The notes: generated from the letters alone by a model not told the origin. 64,000 nucleotides of DNA from Siphonodentalium dalli (GCA_032622095.1 CP136069.1:160259043-160323042), one strand, 5' to 3'. Positions 23,637 to 37,000 are shown, numbered from the stretch's first letter. Numbers and translations: made by a program.

Positions 23637-24781
23637 GGTTACGTAGCGTTTTTCCGAAGACCCATAACTCCGAAGGTCCGATTCTCCGAAGGTCAGATTC
23701 TCCGACGCCCCGATTCTCCGAAAGCCTATAACTCCGAAGTCCCGATTCTCCGAAATCCCATAACTCCGAAGACCCATAACTCCGAAAGCCCATAACTCCG
23801 AAGGCCTATAACTCCGAACGCCCATAACTCCGAAGGTCTATAACTCCGAAGGGCCGATTCTCCGAAGATCATGTTTTATCGCTTATTAAATAGTGTACAA
23901 TCCAGTGGCGGGGTCAATGGGGCCCTAGGGAAGATCGCCCCCAAAAAAACATGTCAAATGTCATGTAAACGTCAGGAAATCCCTCCTAGGCATTCAGATA
24001 TTCACAGTGTTCCTGCCCAGGGGAGCCCCCAGACCAAAGATTGGGGGCGACCCCTCCCATGTATGCGCTCCCCAAATCAGGCCTTCGTGATATGCTTTCG
24101 GCATATCATATGCATGATATATCCCCTACATATCCCCCACATATGCTAATTAATGTGCACCCCTAAATGTGAACCCTGGCTCCGCCACTGGTGTGCACCG
24201 GGTATATTATAACGAAACGCTGCAAGAATGTCAGAGTAGCCTAACATGCACAGGGGCGACAAGTTCTTCCCCGTTCACCCCTGTACATTTTACTCTGGCA
24301 TCTCATGTTATAGTATCTGGTGTATAGTCAGTGGCGGGCCAGGATTCCCATTTAGGTGGGGGCAGTAGGAACAGTTTGAATATTTTGATGCCCCATGAAC
24401 GATTTCCGGGCGTTTACATGACATTGGACATGTTTTGGTAGGGGCCCATATTGTCTGAAATAGCAAGTAGAGGTTTAATGGGGGCAGTGGCAATTTTGGG
24501 ACCCCTTGGCTTCGCCACTGGACTGTACACTATTTAGTAAACGATAATACCCCGATAAAACAAAATCTTCGGAGAATCGGACCTTCGGAGAAACGGACCT
24601 TCGGAGTTATGGGCCGTCGGAGAATCGGCCCTTCGGAGTTATAGGTCTTCGGAGAATCGGCCCTTCGGAGTTATGGGCTTTCGGAGAATCGGATCTTCGG
24701 AGTTATGGGCCGTCGGAGAATCGGGTCTTCGGAGTTGTGGGCCTTCGTAGTAATAGGTCTTCGGAAAACCGGTCTGACACC
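23637..24781 (+). mobile_element. Foldback-type element with 16-bp tandem units in its termini
   Basis: Both ends are arrays of 16-bp units alternating CTCCGAAG-GCCCATAA and CTCCGAAG-NCCGATT types, in opposite orientation (about 23655-23870 and 24565-24780). Inside them is a second inverted pair, TAGTGTACA(A/G)TCCAGTGGCG. The element is flanked by CATAGTCT on both sides (23629-23636 and 24782-24789), an 8-bp target-site duplication. The central 600 bp contains only short ORFs that I do not recognise. Terminal repeats made of tandem units are the hallmark of Foldback elements; an 8-bp duplication would suit hAT-type transposition. Confidence 0.82.
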
Positions 24782-24789
24782 CATAGTCT

Positions 24790-26697
24790 CTTCGTGGTGC
24801 ATATATTAATTTAAATAATTCGGTTGTTAGCAACGACATTTCGATCAGAACTTTTTTTTTTATCGTGGAAAATTAAGACATTTGGTTGGAACACTAAACA
24901 AATAGAGGACTGTTCGCTTGCTAAAAGTACACACTATTACTATTTAAATAGACCAGGTAGCAATGATCGGACATGCATGTGACACAAAGTCTTGTGAGAT
25001 AATTATCGGAATATAATGTTGAAGTGTGCAGTAAACTGCATGATAAACTTATAAATATGCATGATCTGGCGATGAATCGATGATTCACAAAACTTAAGAA
25101 AAAAACGTTTATCGACGAAAAATGACAAAATCAATGATAAGATTTTGGGCGCGGCGCTTTAGATTGTGCGGGCGGATACCGGAAACACACATCCAATTCA
25201 TTTTGGCCAAAGGGAACTACTCATCAATGAGTAGTTAGGTCAATATAGATAAATCACTAGATTGTCATAGTTTGTTGAACTTATTATCTGAACATTTCCC
25301 CACCAATGTTGAACTTATTATCTGAACATTTCCCCACCAATGTATAATCCTTTGATCCTGTTTGTCGTCTGCTCATTTTCCATGAGCACCTCTCCATGCA
25401 GATGAATAATAGACCCATCCAAGTTTATTTAGAAATGGTCATGGGTCAGTTATATACATACACGGTGAACTGAACATGTGTTTGGCTATTTGGCTGCAAT
25501 ACCTTTTATACTCAATCGATCCGATGGTCCCCATATCAGATTACAACAACAATAACGACGACGACATTTTTTTGAAATGCCGCTTCAGTTATCAGAATCG
25601 ATTAGTTGCCCAAAAATAATGCTAACGACAGTCATCTATAGCATAACATGGCCCAAAACGTGTTATTTATCAATATTTTGTTCAACAAAATCTGGTCGGA
25701 TTGTTGAATTTCTGACATCAAAAGCCACGTGCTTTTAGAGTTACCCATCTTCATCCGCAATTTGGTCCGAGACCGTTAATTGGTTTGACGACTTTTTACC
25801 AGACTGTAAAAAATTACACATCTCGAGAAAAAAAAAATAAAAAAAATCGATATCTGATCACTCTGAGCTTTGATGGGTGGATTCCTCGAGAGGAGACTCT
25901 AATAAAATATTTTTTACCCCCCGAAGCCAAAGAAATAGTAATTTGGGAGCGTTTATTCGGATTGTGCATCTTTAAGCTGATAACATTATCTAAGGACATG
26001 CAATGAACTCAATCTTCACTTTTGAGTCACTGCTGTCATTTTGTAGACACGTCCGTGGCATATCAGTTGTAAAAGATGCATAATTCGAATAAACGCTACC
26101 AATTATTCATATTCATTGGCGGGAAATGTTCAGATAACTGGTCGTTTGTTGAACTTGTTATCTGAACATTTCCTTATGGAACAACTCATCAAAATGTGAG
26201 TATTTATAGTAAATAAAGGGATTACACATAGGTTTCTGAAACTTACCATTCAATGTCAGACTGTTCGTCGCTCAGCTACAAGGACCACCTCGAATAAAGG
26301 TCACTCTTCACAATAATCCGAAAGGAACTTAATACTCATATGTCCTTTATACTGGTATACATGAATGACGTTATATGTTGACCGATATCAAGAGTTCAAC
26401 GCAACGATATATTTCACACATGATATATCCCTTGTTCACCGACATTGAAAACCTCGTACAATGTGTGGTATATATATCAATATAATTATAGCATGCGTTG
26501 TAACAGCAACACACAATTATATGGATTAATTTTTATTTTAATCTAATCGGATTTAATTTGAATTAAGCCATCCAAATTGGCTTGGATATAATGAACTGCC
26601 CGATAAAAAAAACTGCTAAAATGGCCTACACTCCGCCACATTATTCGGGGACATTGTGTGTGCCGAATGATTATACAGAAGCTCGATTTGAACAGCG
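24790..26697. other. Intergenic sequence with scattered repeat remnants
   Basis: Contains a 37-bp direct repeat at 25270-25342 (GTTGAACTTATTATCTGAAC units) and a decayed family B copy at about 25497-25974 (TACTCAATCGATCCG to CGGATTGTGCATCT). The GAACTTATTATCTGAACATT phrase recurs at 26145-26175, 21950-22010 and 53945-54020. No gene supported. Confidence 0.5.
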
Positions 26698-26800
26698 AAG
26701 GGCCGGGTGAGTGGGCGATTATAAGGGATTTATCATTCTAATTGTTTCCGCCGGGTGAGTGGGCGATTATAAGGGATTTATCATTCTAATTGTTTCCGCT
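26698..26800 (+). repeat. 47-bp tandem duplication, two copies
   Basis: GCCGGGTGAGTGGGCGATTA through TCTAATTGTTTCC is repeated exactly once in direct orientation. Confidence 0.85.
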
Positions 26801-28379
26801 TTGAACATAGTATTTAAGAAATGGTTGTTTATTTGTTTACGTTCCATGGAGGATGGATGTAAGTTTGATCTGACATGTTGTTTAGAACGGGAATGTGTTC
26901 CATATATTTTAATGTAATTCAGTCTCATACATCTTGATTACCAGGTCAGTGTGAACCACCGATCGATCTATAATAGGCCGATCGGGCTAAAATAGTTCGA
27001 TTGGTCTTCCTGGCACAGTGTTCACTGTTAATAAGAGAGGGAACTCTAAATTTCTTGAATATTGAATTTTTTTTGTTCGAAGATTTGTACATGTTGATAT
27101 TGAACATTTTGTTTCAAAAAGAAATCAGAATAATTTTTTTTTCAAACTATCGGTTGAAAGATAAATTTAGAACAATTTAGAGTGACTCCGTTATCCCAGA
27201 TGCATGCTGGCTGTGAAAGACCTAATGGTCTATAATAGCCCGATATATAGGGCTATTATAGATCGATCAGTGCTTCTCCCAGACCTGATTACCCCAGCAA
27301 ATGTGTGAAAATTATGATGTTATAGTAGGGGATGACACTCTCCCATATAAATAACAATTGAAGACCAACAACCAAACCAACATCCATACTCAATGGAGCG
27401 TATAGCAATTAAGAGAAACACAAATAGAAGAAATTGTATTTAATCTTTAAAATGTCGAAATGTCAGTGTACAGAGACAAAAATATTAGCAAAACAAGATA
27501 TACTTTAGATTTAAACAATGGACATTACTCTGAGAGCGAACTATATATATCAAAAGGTATTATTACATAGAAAATAATGTAAATAGTGGTCATTTGAACA
27601 TGGTTTGCAAGACCACCGCATCAGATCTACAGATAAAGTATGGAATTCAGGGTCAGGGGACCTTAACTGGGGGAAAACTTATCAATAAACAAATTTAAAT
27701 TAACAGCACACAAGTTGGCCCAACTGAAAAGCATGCATACATGATACATACAAAGAGATATAAAAGGCGGCAAATGTGTTTAACAAAAAATAAAGAAGAA
27801 ATTTACATTGACTGCAAAATTTCTTGTTTCCCGATACACGTTAAACATGTGCTCTGAGTAAGTTTGCTATTCTTTAACTAAAATTATTGCACATTCAGCA
27901 AATAAAAGTGGTGAAACTGAATCCCAAAAAATATGTTTGCTTATAAAAAATATATATTTGGAGCAATTAAATTAAAGTTGTCTATTATCCATGGTAAACA
28001 TGTGGTCCGGTCAAGTGAGATCCCCTGCTCCTTAAATATCGGATATATAGCATCCAACGAATGTAAACCATAAAGGCACTCAATGGATGTGGTTTCTGGA
28101 AGGTTTCTAGAACATGCATGCACGCAGCAGGACTCATGTTTCCAATATAAGTCACATGAAGCCACTTTACTATCTGGTTGTGCGTGTACGAAGGCCAGTT
28201 TACTATCCTAGTTTTCAGCATCAGTGATTTACCTGCACATTATAGTGGATTCTTCCACAGTTCTGTTAGCGTGTCCCATAATGATATCATTCCAGATATC
28301 AGGTCGGGCACATCCTGAATTCAACTAAACACTTAAAAATAAAGCCCTCCCCTCATATAATACCCTGGAGCTCCTATGT
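26801..28379. other. Intergenic sequence with two weak exon-like segments
   Basis: Mostly AT-rich. On the minus strand, 28316-28232 and 28207-27985 have plausible splice edges (ATTCAG acceptor; AG-GTAAAT donor; AACTAG acceptor) and joined open frames, but I recognise neither protein and the coding frame of the second is ambiguous. Confidence 0.3.
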
Positions 28380-28399
28380 TATTCGCCCGATAAGCGAGG

Positions 28400-28620
28400 T
28401 CACTGGGTCGCGGCCGTATTGGATTCATCCAGCTCCGTCCCGTGGCTTAAGAGATAATTCCAGCCCGGTTGCGTGGGTTTAGTGCTACTGGTAAAAGTTT
28501 TGGAGTAGCATTTCCATATATGGAGATTTTGAATTATTCATGTCTTCCATATATAGAATGCTACTCCAAAACTTTGACCTGTAGGACTAAAACCACGTAA
28601 CCGGACCTGGTGGATCCAAT
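28400..28620 (+). repeat. Foldback repeat related to 17625-17885
   Basis: Shares CGCGGCCGTATTGGATTCAT, TTTTGGAGTAGCATTTCCAT and an inverted CCACGTAACCGG arm. Confidence 0.55.
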
Positions 28621-28771
28621 ATTGCGTAAATTGGTAATAATGATACTAGGGTGCCGTTCTAAATGCCATTAACATGGCCACTCAATTGCTCCTCCTTCAT
28701 AACAATATAAATGAATGTTTAGACCAATTGAATGTCAGTTGACATCACTGTCATTGTGCCATCATGATTAA

Positions 28772-29013
28772 AGGTACTCAATCAGATCAGACGCTTGATC
28801 TTAGATTTTAGAGTTATCTATCTTCACCCGCAAGACCGTCCGTTTGACCACGTGTTTCTGGGCCGCTTGTTATTAAACATCTCGAGAAATAACAAACTTC
28901 AAAAATCGATATCCGATCACTCTGAGCTTTGATGGGTGGGTTCCTCGACTCGAATCAAATATTTTGTTTACCCCCGAAGCCAAAGAAATAGTATTTTAGG
29001 AGCGTCTGATCCT
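28772..29013 (+). mobile_element. Family B MITE, short internal-deletion copy
   Basis: TTAA (28768-28771) AGGTACTCAATCAGATCAGA ... GAGCGTCTGATCCT TTAA (29014-29017). The middle is shortened to 242 bp in all. Confidence 0.75.
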
Positions 29014-29199
29014 TTAATCATTCACACGGATCGAGAAATGTTATTTGATCACAACAACTGACACGTTACCGATTTAGTGCACGCGGCACTGATTTTGAAT
29101 CGTGTGTGTAATATGATTTCGGATTATCCCTCCATCATCGAATTCACAGAACAACAATGTACTTAGTCAACTGTTAAAATAGAACTATACTTTATAATA

Positions 29200-29649
29200 T
29201 GTGACCCGCCATATCAAATCCAGTCGTAAGTCGGGATTTTTTTTACCCTGTGCCAATGCATTCTCTTGTATATGCGAGTCGACCATAGGTCGCCTCGCAT
29301 ATATAAGAGAATGCATTGGCCTAACAATATTTTACAATTTTAATAATTTTTTCTTGTATTCTTTAACAATTTTATAATTTCACCCATACAGAGCCCCAGA
29401 CAAACATGAGCAGACGACACTCTTCTATATGCTTCTATATATGTGTGGGGCTCCCTGCAGGGTAATGGATGTATTTTATTTTATGTCCTAACAATTGTAA
29501 GAAACATTTATTTAAAAAAAAATTGTAAGGCCAATGCATTCTCTTATATATGCGAGGCGACCTATGGTCGACTCGCATATATAAGAGAATGCATTGGCAC
29601 AGGGTAAAAAAATCCCGACTTACGACTGGATTTGATATGGCGGGTCACA
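29200..29649 (+). mobile_element. Family D MITE (TA-flanked, GTGACCCGCC ends)
   Basis: Ends TGTGACCCGCCATATCAAAT and its complement ATTTGATATGGCGGGTCACA are flanked by TA (29198-29199, 29650-29651). Inner arms include CCAGTCGTAAGTCGGGATTT and two copies of the GCCAATGCATTCTCTT hairpin core also found in family C. The second copy of the family is at 36745-37162. Confidence 0.87.
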
Positions 29650-30053
29650 TATAAGTTGATCTTGATTATCAATAATTCTATAACGCCGTAAATATTTTCG
29701 AGAGTTCTCAGTGCGAGTTCGTTCTCCGGTGTTACAAATTGCCTCCCCTCTACCGTTAACTGATCCCGTTGGATATATCATGTTGGTCAAATCCCATAAT
29801 TCCGAGTCTGAGATTAGCATTCCTTTTTTTTTATAAATGAGAGGTTCCGGTGAATACATTCTGGTTAAATTATCTAGTAATAGTCCAAGTAAAGGGAAGC
29901 TTTGTTGTCAGGAAACAGGGACGCAGCTAGGAGGGCTCGAGTTTGTGGGGGTATTTATCTCCGATTTCCAATTGCTCCCATTGGACGACAAGCCAATTTA
30001 CAATTATTCAAATTAAGTAAACTCCATGCGCACTTATCGGGTTTCAACCTTAA

Positions 30054-30310
30054 CTCTTTGATGACTGGAGCTTCCTGCATTTTTGCGAAAACCATGTGCC
30101 AATGCATTCTCTTATATATATATGCGAGTCGCCCATAGGGCACCTCGCATATATAAGATAATGCATTGGCCTAACAATATCAACATTGACCTTGTAAGCC
30201 AGTGCATTCTCTTATATATGCGAGGCTCCCTATGGGAGACTCATATATAAGAGAATGCACTGGCACGTGATCTTTAATGCTGCACCAGCGTAGGTCCCGT
30301 CATGAAAGGG
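30054..30310 (+). mobile_element. Family C MITE, complete
   Basis: TTAA (30050-30053) then CTCTTTGATGACTGGAGCTT; right end GGTCCCGTCATGAAAGGG then TTAA (30311-30314). Contains two hairpin cores. Confidence 0.82.
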
Positions 30311-30826
30311 TTAAAGACGTAACTTGAAACTTTCACGAACAGTTGGGTGGGAAAAAGTACAACATTTGTCCCGCCCCCCCATCAAGTCCAAAATCTTGAT
30401 ATGGAAATAACTAACTGTTCCCTAAATTTCAATACAAAATGTTAATCATGCATGCTCAATATTCTGAACATGGCCAACTTCCGTGTTTTAGAACAACAAA
30501 AGTGATATTCACTAGACGGAACAATAATGTAATCCGGTGGTTTATATACTGGGGGTAGATTCGACATCCTTGATATATATGTGATCGTTGCTAAGAATAT
30601 CCAGTCAATGCGATTTGTTAACGAGTAAGGTACTCGAAAAGGGTAAATATGAAAAAAATCATAAATTTATCTTTTGTTCAACCATCTCCACTAAGAAGAA
30701 CAAGGAATAATACTATATATGCTCTTATTTTAATTACGAGCGTAGCGAGGGGGGTGAACTCTGCAGCTTGGGTTGAGACACTCCACACCCTTTGCTACGT
30801 CCCTGATCACGAATCATGCATGCATA

Positions 30827-31053
30827 TTATATATGCACAGTTTCCGCATTACTATTGTAGTTCACGTCGTTGCTTCCGGAATTGGTAAATGTTTTGTACG
30901 AGAACGGTACGTGACGAAGATATCCTTTTCTTCTCGCCCAAACAACCATCCCGATCATCACAGCCAAGCCGACGACCGCTACAGACAGCGACAACGCTAA
31001 TGGTAGAGCCTGTTTCCATGGTACCTTGCTGTTATGTGGTGTCAAAGCCGCGC
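30827..31053 (-). CDS. Type I membrane protein, coding exon 4 (TM and tail)
   Basis: Follows GTTATTTGCAG. It encodes 74 residues and a TAA stop: a short linker, the transmembrane helix ALPLALSLSVAVVGLAVMIG (continuing MVVW), RRK, then a tyrosine-containing tail ending AETVHI. Confidence 0.82.
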
Positions 31054-34000
31054 CTGCAAATAACAAGGCGAATCATGGACATAAGGCCAATAAAAAGTAA
31101 ACGCTAGATTTACATCCCCTCCTCAATTTTTTTTTATTTGGATATCTTTCTATATGCAAATTAGATTTTTGGCTTAACAATCAAATTAAATTCTAATGAC
31201 CCATTAATCAGTCTATTTCTCTATTTTGATCAAATTGGACCATCTAAATCACCTTGTATCATATAAGATAAGATACTGCTTCAATATCTAGAACTTCCCA
31301 TGCATGCATGAACATTATTTGTGTTAGGAAGAATAAATTATCAGAAATAAAATTCGCCCTCCCGCCCAATTTCTCTGAAAAAGATGGATGTAAATCCAGC
31401 AATGTTTATCCACCATCTTGTTTTCATAAACTTTGTCGCCTCGGGAATATTTTTGGTGTATTTTGGCGCCAAGAAAGGGAAATAATTTTCTGCGAATTTA
31501 CAGACATAGTACCATGTACCAAAACATGCATGTGATATATTTGAGGAATTCTAAAGACTCATAAATTAACTATCAAACTCAATAAGTTGTCCTACTTCTG
31601 GTGATTAGCCATTGACTCAATTCGTTGACGTTCAACGCCAATGGCGCGTCACTACATGTGACGTTACATAAGTTAATGATCATAGACGACACATTTAACT
31701 TACCAAATAACAATAAATTACAGCGATGATAATTAAAGGGATATGCTGGACTTTGACCAATGACATAATAAATACGTTACAGGACGCTTAGTGGTCGGAT
31801 ATGGTGTCATGTGAGGCTAAGCGAGATCAATATTAATATTGATCTCACTTCGCCTCACATGACACCATATCCGACCACTAAGCGTCCTGTAACTTATAAT
31901 ATTTTACAATTTCTGCTATTACGTTTAACATTTGTATATTTGGGATCGAGATAAACCCTGCATAGAGTTTACCGATGATGGTCAAGAAATGTGCAAATTA
32001 AAACAAGTGCACCGCCTAGAGTATCCCCGACAAGGTGGTTTCCGCTGAGGTATTCGTGTTCTGATGTGGCTTAATTTCAAAAGATGTCTTAGTTTGGCCT
32101 GTGATGATTGAATAAACCCTGCATGAATTCAAAACATTATTGAAATCGGTTCATATCTGTTTGAGTTATGAAGCCGGGAAAATATATAATCACGAAAAAT
32201 TGACAAACTAACGTTCATAACTCAGACAAAATGAAAATGCAAACAACGTCATTGGGCAGTGTTGTGAAAGCATTCGTGATGGAAAACCTCCATATCAAAT
32301 TCCATTCAGATTCGATAACCCATGGCTATTATATCTGCGCGAACAGACAAAAAGAAACAAGAAAACCATAGTCAGAAATGGTAACGCCACCAAGATCGTA
32401 TTATTAGCCATAAATATAAATAATAATACAATTATTCTATAAACTAGCTTTCAAATTTTATGCGGGAAATTTGCGTACTTCCATATTTCAAGTTTTCCCG
32501 TTTCTCGTGGCATACATTACTTTCATCAAACTGTCTTCTTTATTACACAAGCTGATAGGCCCGACTTCACCCGGGCTGTTTCCCATCTGCTTTCCGGTGA
32601 AAGGTGCGATTTGACCTTCAATTGACTATTTCGAAAGTCAAGGTCAGGTCAGGGTCATGATTTGTCCAGTCCAAAACACCCCCACCCGTAGAAAACTACC
32701 CATAGGTATCAAATTTCGTCGAAATCCGTCCGTTTTACCCAACTTGACCTTTAATTAACAATTTTGAAGGTCAAGGTAAGGTCAGAGTCATGATTTGACC
32801 CGTCCAAAACACCCCCCCCCCGACAAAAGTACCCATAGGTATCAAATTTCGTCGAAATCTATCCGTTTTATCCGAGTTGACCTTTGATTGGCCATATTGA
32901 AGGTCAAGGTCAGGCCGAGGTCACGATTTCACCCGTTCAAAACTCTCCTCGGACCAAAGTATCCCTAGGTATCAAATTTCGCCGAAATTTGTCCGTTTTA
33001 CCCAAATTGACCTTGCATTGACAGTTTTAATGGTCAAGGTCAGGTCGGGGTCACGATTTGACCCGTTCAAAACACTTCCCGGACACAAATACCCATAAGT
33101 ATAAAATTACGTTGAATTCTATGGAAAGCCGAGGAGGACATGTTGGTTGCTAATTGCTAGATATACGACGCGGTATTTTGAAGGTGTTTCAAACTAGGAG
33201 ATAGAAGTATTCTGCCTTTCAAATGGTGATGAATTATAGTAGTTTATTCAAATTTTATGGCATAAATTGTTATTAAAACCGTATATACTATAAAAAATTA
33301 ATGACTCGAAAATTAAGTGGGCCTTTAAACAAAGTCACAATTGCATTTAGGCTCATCTCATACTCGTCCATTCAGCGATATTCTACTGCGCAGTTTGTTA
33401 TAGCCTCCAGTATTTATTGAGCGTTATACCCCCAACTGTTATAATTCGCCTTTAGCAGGCGTACTCTTGCCTCAGATTATTGAGATATTAGGTCACACAT
33501 AATCACATTAAATCGCATCGTAACATAGCAATTGTGTGGGCTCCTTGGCGTGAATATGTAATGAGAAATAAGGTCATACGTAATGACATTAAACTCAAGA
33601 AAACCCTCGAAAACAAAACAAAATCACATTTAATGTTTTACGTTATTTCCTTCATAAAAAGAATCTTCGTGATAATGAACCCTCTCGTTACTTTAGAATA
33701 TAGAATTAACCTTAAAATAAAAAAAATCTTTGGAACACAGAACCTTCGGAATAACGAACCTTCGGATTGGTGAACCTTCGGAATAGCGAACATTCAGAGA
33801 AATTTCGGAATAGTGGACCTTCGGGATAGTGAACCTTCGGAATAGAGACATGCCCCCCAATATTCATATTATATGCCCAGAGTTCAAAGGTATGGACCCA
33901 TAAAATTCTAAACTTGGCCCTTAAAATATTGAACTCCAAATTGGAGCACACACAGAACACCACATAAGTCAACTGAACCTATGTCATGTCCCAATGCGGG

Positions 34001-37000
34001 AGGGTCCATATATACCACAACATTCATAGTATATGCCAAGAATTCAAAGGTATGGGCCCACGTAATGACATAAAATCTCAAGAAAACCAGCGAAAACAAA
34101 ACAAAATCACATTTAATGTTCTAAGTTAAGTTATTTCCTCCTGTATCTGTATCGGTGTGCGCGCATGATCAGTTCGGATGTGAGCGCACACTCCATATAA
34201 AGAATCTTTGTGAAAATGAACCCTCTCAAATTAGTCTCAATACTTTAAAATATAGAATTAACCTAAAAATAACAAAAACCTTCGGAATAGAGAACCTTCG
34301 GAATAGCGGACCATCGGGATAGCAAACCTTCATAATAGAAGCATGTCCCCACAATTACACCGGTGACGTAAACATATGTGCCAATCTTAGTTGTACTCTC
34401 GTAATTATCGGTACGATGAAACGGTGACGGAATCTGACGAGGTTTGCCGAATGTACAATCACCCAGTGAATTATCGATCGACCATGCGATATCAAAAAAC
34501 CAAAAGCTAGAAACACCACACTACGGTGGCGTAATAATTTCCATTAAACAAAGAAGGATAACTCTAAAATGGAAAATGTGAATGTCATTTGCCCCTCTTT
34601 TGAAAGCATTCATGATGGTGAACCTCCATACAAAATTTGATTTAGATCCTATATCCATTGGTTGAGATATATGCACGGAGGGACAAAAATCCAAATTTCC
34701 AGATAAACAAGATGGCTGCTGGCGGCCTGTTTTCAAAATTTTGGGGGAAAAATAGACACATCTTAAGGCCACCCCAAAGATCCATATGGAATTTGGTGAC
34801 AATCGGATGAGGGATATGGCCTGTTGGGTGTGCCGAAGGATTTAGTCATGTAACACAGGGGCCTGAAACGCGCTCCGCTGTCCGCCCCCCTTTTGCACTG
34901 CCCATATACGCCGCTCTATATACGCGCCTTCTTCGCGTTAATGGAACATTATATAGACAAGGGGCTCTGTAGAAATTCAACGTTTCACCATCGCTCGGGA
35001 GTCGCACAAATTTAGCCCATTCACCCCAGTAATGATAACGATATATACACGGATGGATCGGCAAAGAATTCATCTTTAAATAAATACCACAAACACCCAT
35101 CAGAAACATTCATACACGTTGCATTTGATAAAATTTTAACCACCGAATATTGTCTCCGGAGAGCGTATTTTTTCGATTTGATCCGGCTCAGACAGCAATG
35201 GACGCATGTGTATCGAAATTCACCACCCATGCAGTTTACTATCATTAAAAATCGTTCAAACGATCAACTAAATATCTGGAACTTAGTGATTTATTGTCGG
35301 CTAATAATTTATTTACTCATACAAATCAACACATTGTCAGTAAACAATTCTAATAGAGGAGAAATCTGTCGATAATTCCAACTTTAAAAAAGAAATTTGT
35401 CAAGTGACACAGTTCCTAAGTTTAATATTCATTGTGACCTGACCTTTCTATGACTGACAGAGTAGAAACAGCCAATCACCGCTCAGTGTTAGAATCGAGG
35501 TCCTCATTTTAATATTCATTATGACCTGACATCGATTCTAACACTGAGCGGTGATTGGCTGTTTCTACTCTGTCAGTCATAGAAAGGTCAGGTCACAATG
35601 AAAATTAAACTTATAGGAACTGTGTCACTTGACAAATTTCTTTTTTAAAGTTGGAATTATCGACAGATTTCTCCTCTATTAGAATTGTTTACTGACAATG
35701 TGTTGATTTGTATGAGTAAATAAATTATTAGCCGACAATAAATCACTAAGTTCCAGATATTTAGTTGATCGTTTGAACGATTTTTAATGATAGTAAACTG
35801 CATGGGTGGTGAATTTCGATACACATGCGTCCATTGCTGTCTGAGCCGGATCAAATCGAAAAAATACGCTCTCCGGAGACAATATTCGGTGGTTAAAATT
35901 TTATCAAATGCAACGTGTATGAATGTTTCTGATGGGAGTTTAGGGTATTTATTGAAAGATGAATTCTTTGCCGATCCATCCGTGTATATATCGTTATCAT
36001 TACTGGGGTGAATGGGCTAAATTTGTGCGACTCCCGAGCGATGGTGAAACGTTGAATTTCTACAGAGCCCCTTGTCTATATAATGTTCCATTAACGCGAA
36101 GAAGGCGCGTATATAGAGCGGCGTATATGGGCAGTGCAAAAGGGGGACGGACAGCGGAGCGCGTTACAGGCCCCTGTGTCATGTAAAGAGTAAAATCGAT
36201 TTTCACACGGAGTCCCGTTACCCAATAAGGGCCGTAACTCCGAAATTATCAATGGAAGAAACCCACTGTTTGTTAATAATCTTTCCCTCAGTCGGAAGGT
36301 AATTAAAATCCGACTGACGATAACCAAGATCTATAGAGCTTCAAAGTTGTTACGGACTGACGGACGGAGCACATTCCTATATCCCCCGCCAAAATAAAAA
36401 AACGACCAATAAGTGAATCGAAAATACAAGCTCGGACAAAGTAAAAGGGTTGCCAACAAATTGCCTTGAAAAGGGGGAATAACTCCACTAAAATTATAGA
36501 CGGACATCATAATCGCAGGTACACAGGTTCCCATGACATACCACTGTGCCAAATGACCTACCTGCAATATAGAGTTTCTCCCCTTGGTACGCTATTATGA
36601 TAGAAATATCAGCCCATCTTAAGTTTGTTTTCAGGGTCAGTCTTCAGCGTATGAAGGTACATTGGGTAAAACTATTTGATTGCCAACATTAAACGTAAAA
36701 TGCGACGTTTATGTTGTGCAAATGCAATAGAAAATCATATAATATGTGACCCGCCATATCAAATCCAGTCGTAAGTCGGGATTTTTTTTACCCTGTGCCA
36801 ATGCATTCTCTTATATATGCGAGTCGACCATAGGTCGCCTCGCATATATAAGAGAATGCATTGGCCTAACAATTTTTTATCATTTTTTTTAAAATAAATG
36901 TTTCTTACAATTTTTAGGACATAAAATAAAAAACATCCATTACCCTGCAGGGAGCCCCACACATATATAGAAGCATATAGAAGAGTGTCGTCTGCTCATG

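Noticed and set aside
23560-24839. ORFs with SYGSSE / RRIGPSE-like repeats
   Set aside because: They are translated 16-bp tandem units of the Foldback element termini.
34846-36186. Paired ORFs in the two palindrome arms
   Set aside because: Both arms are the same sequence mirrored, so the apparent conservation of the ORFs is simply arm identity. The product resembles nothing I know.
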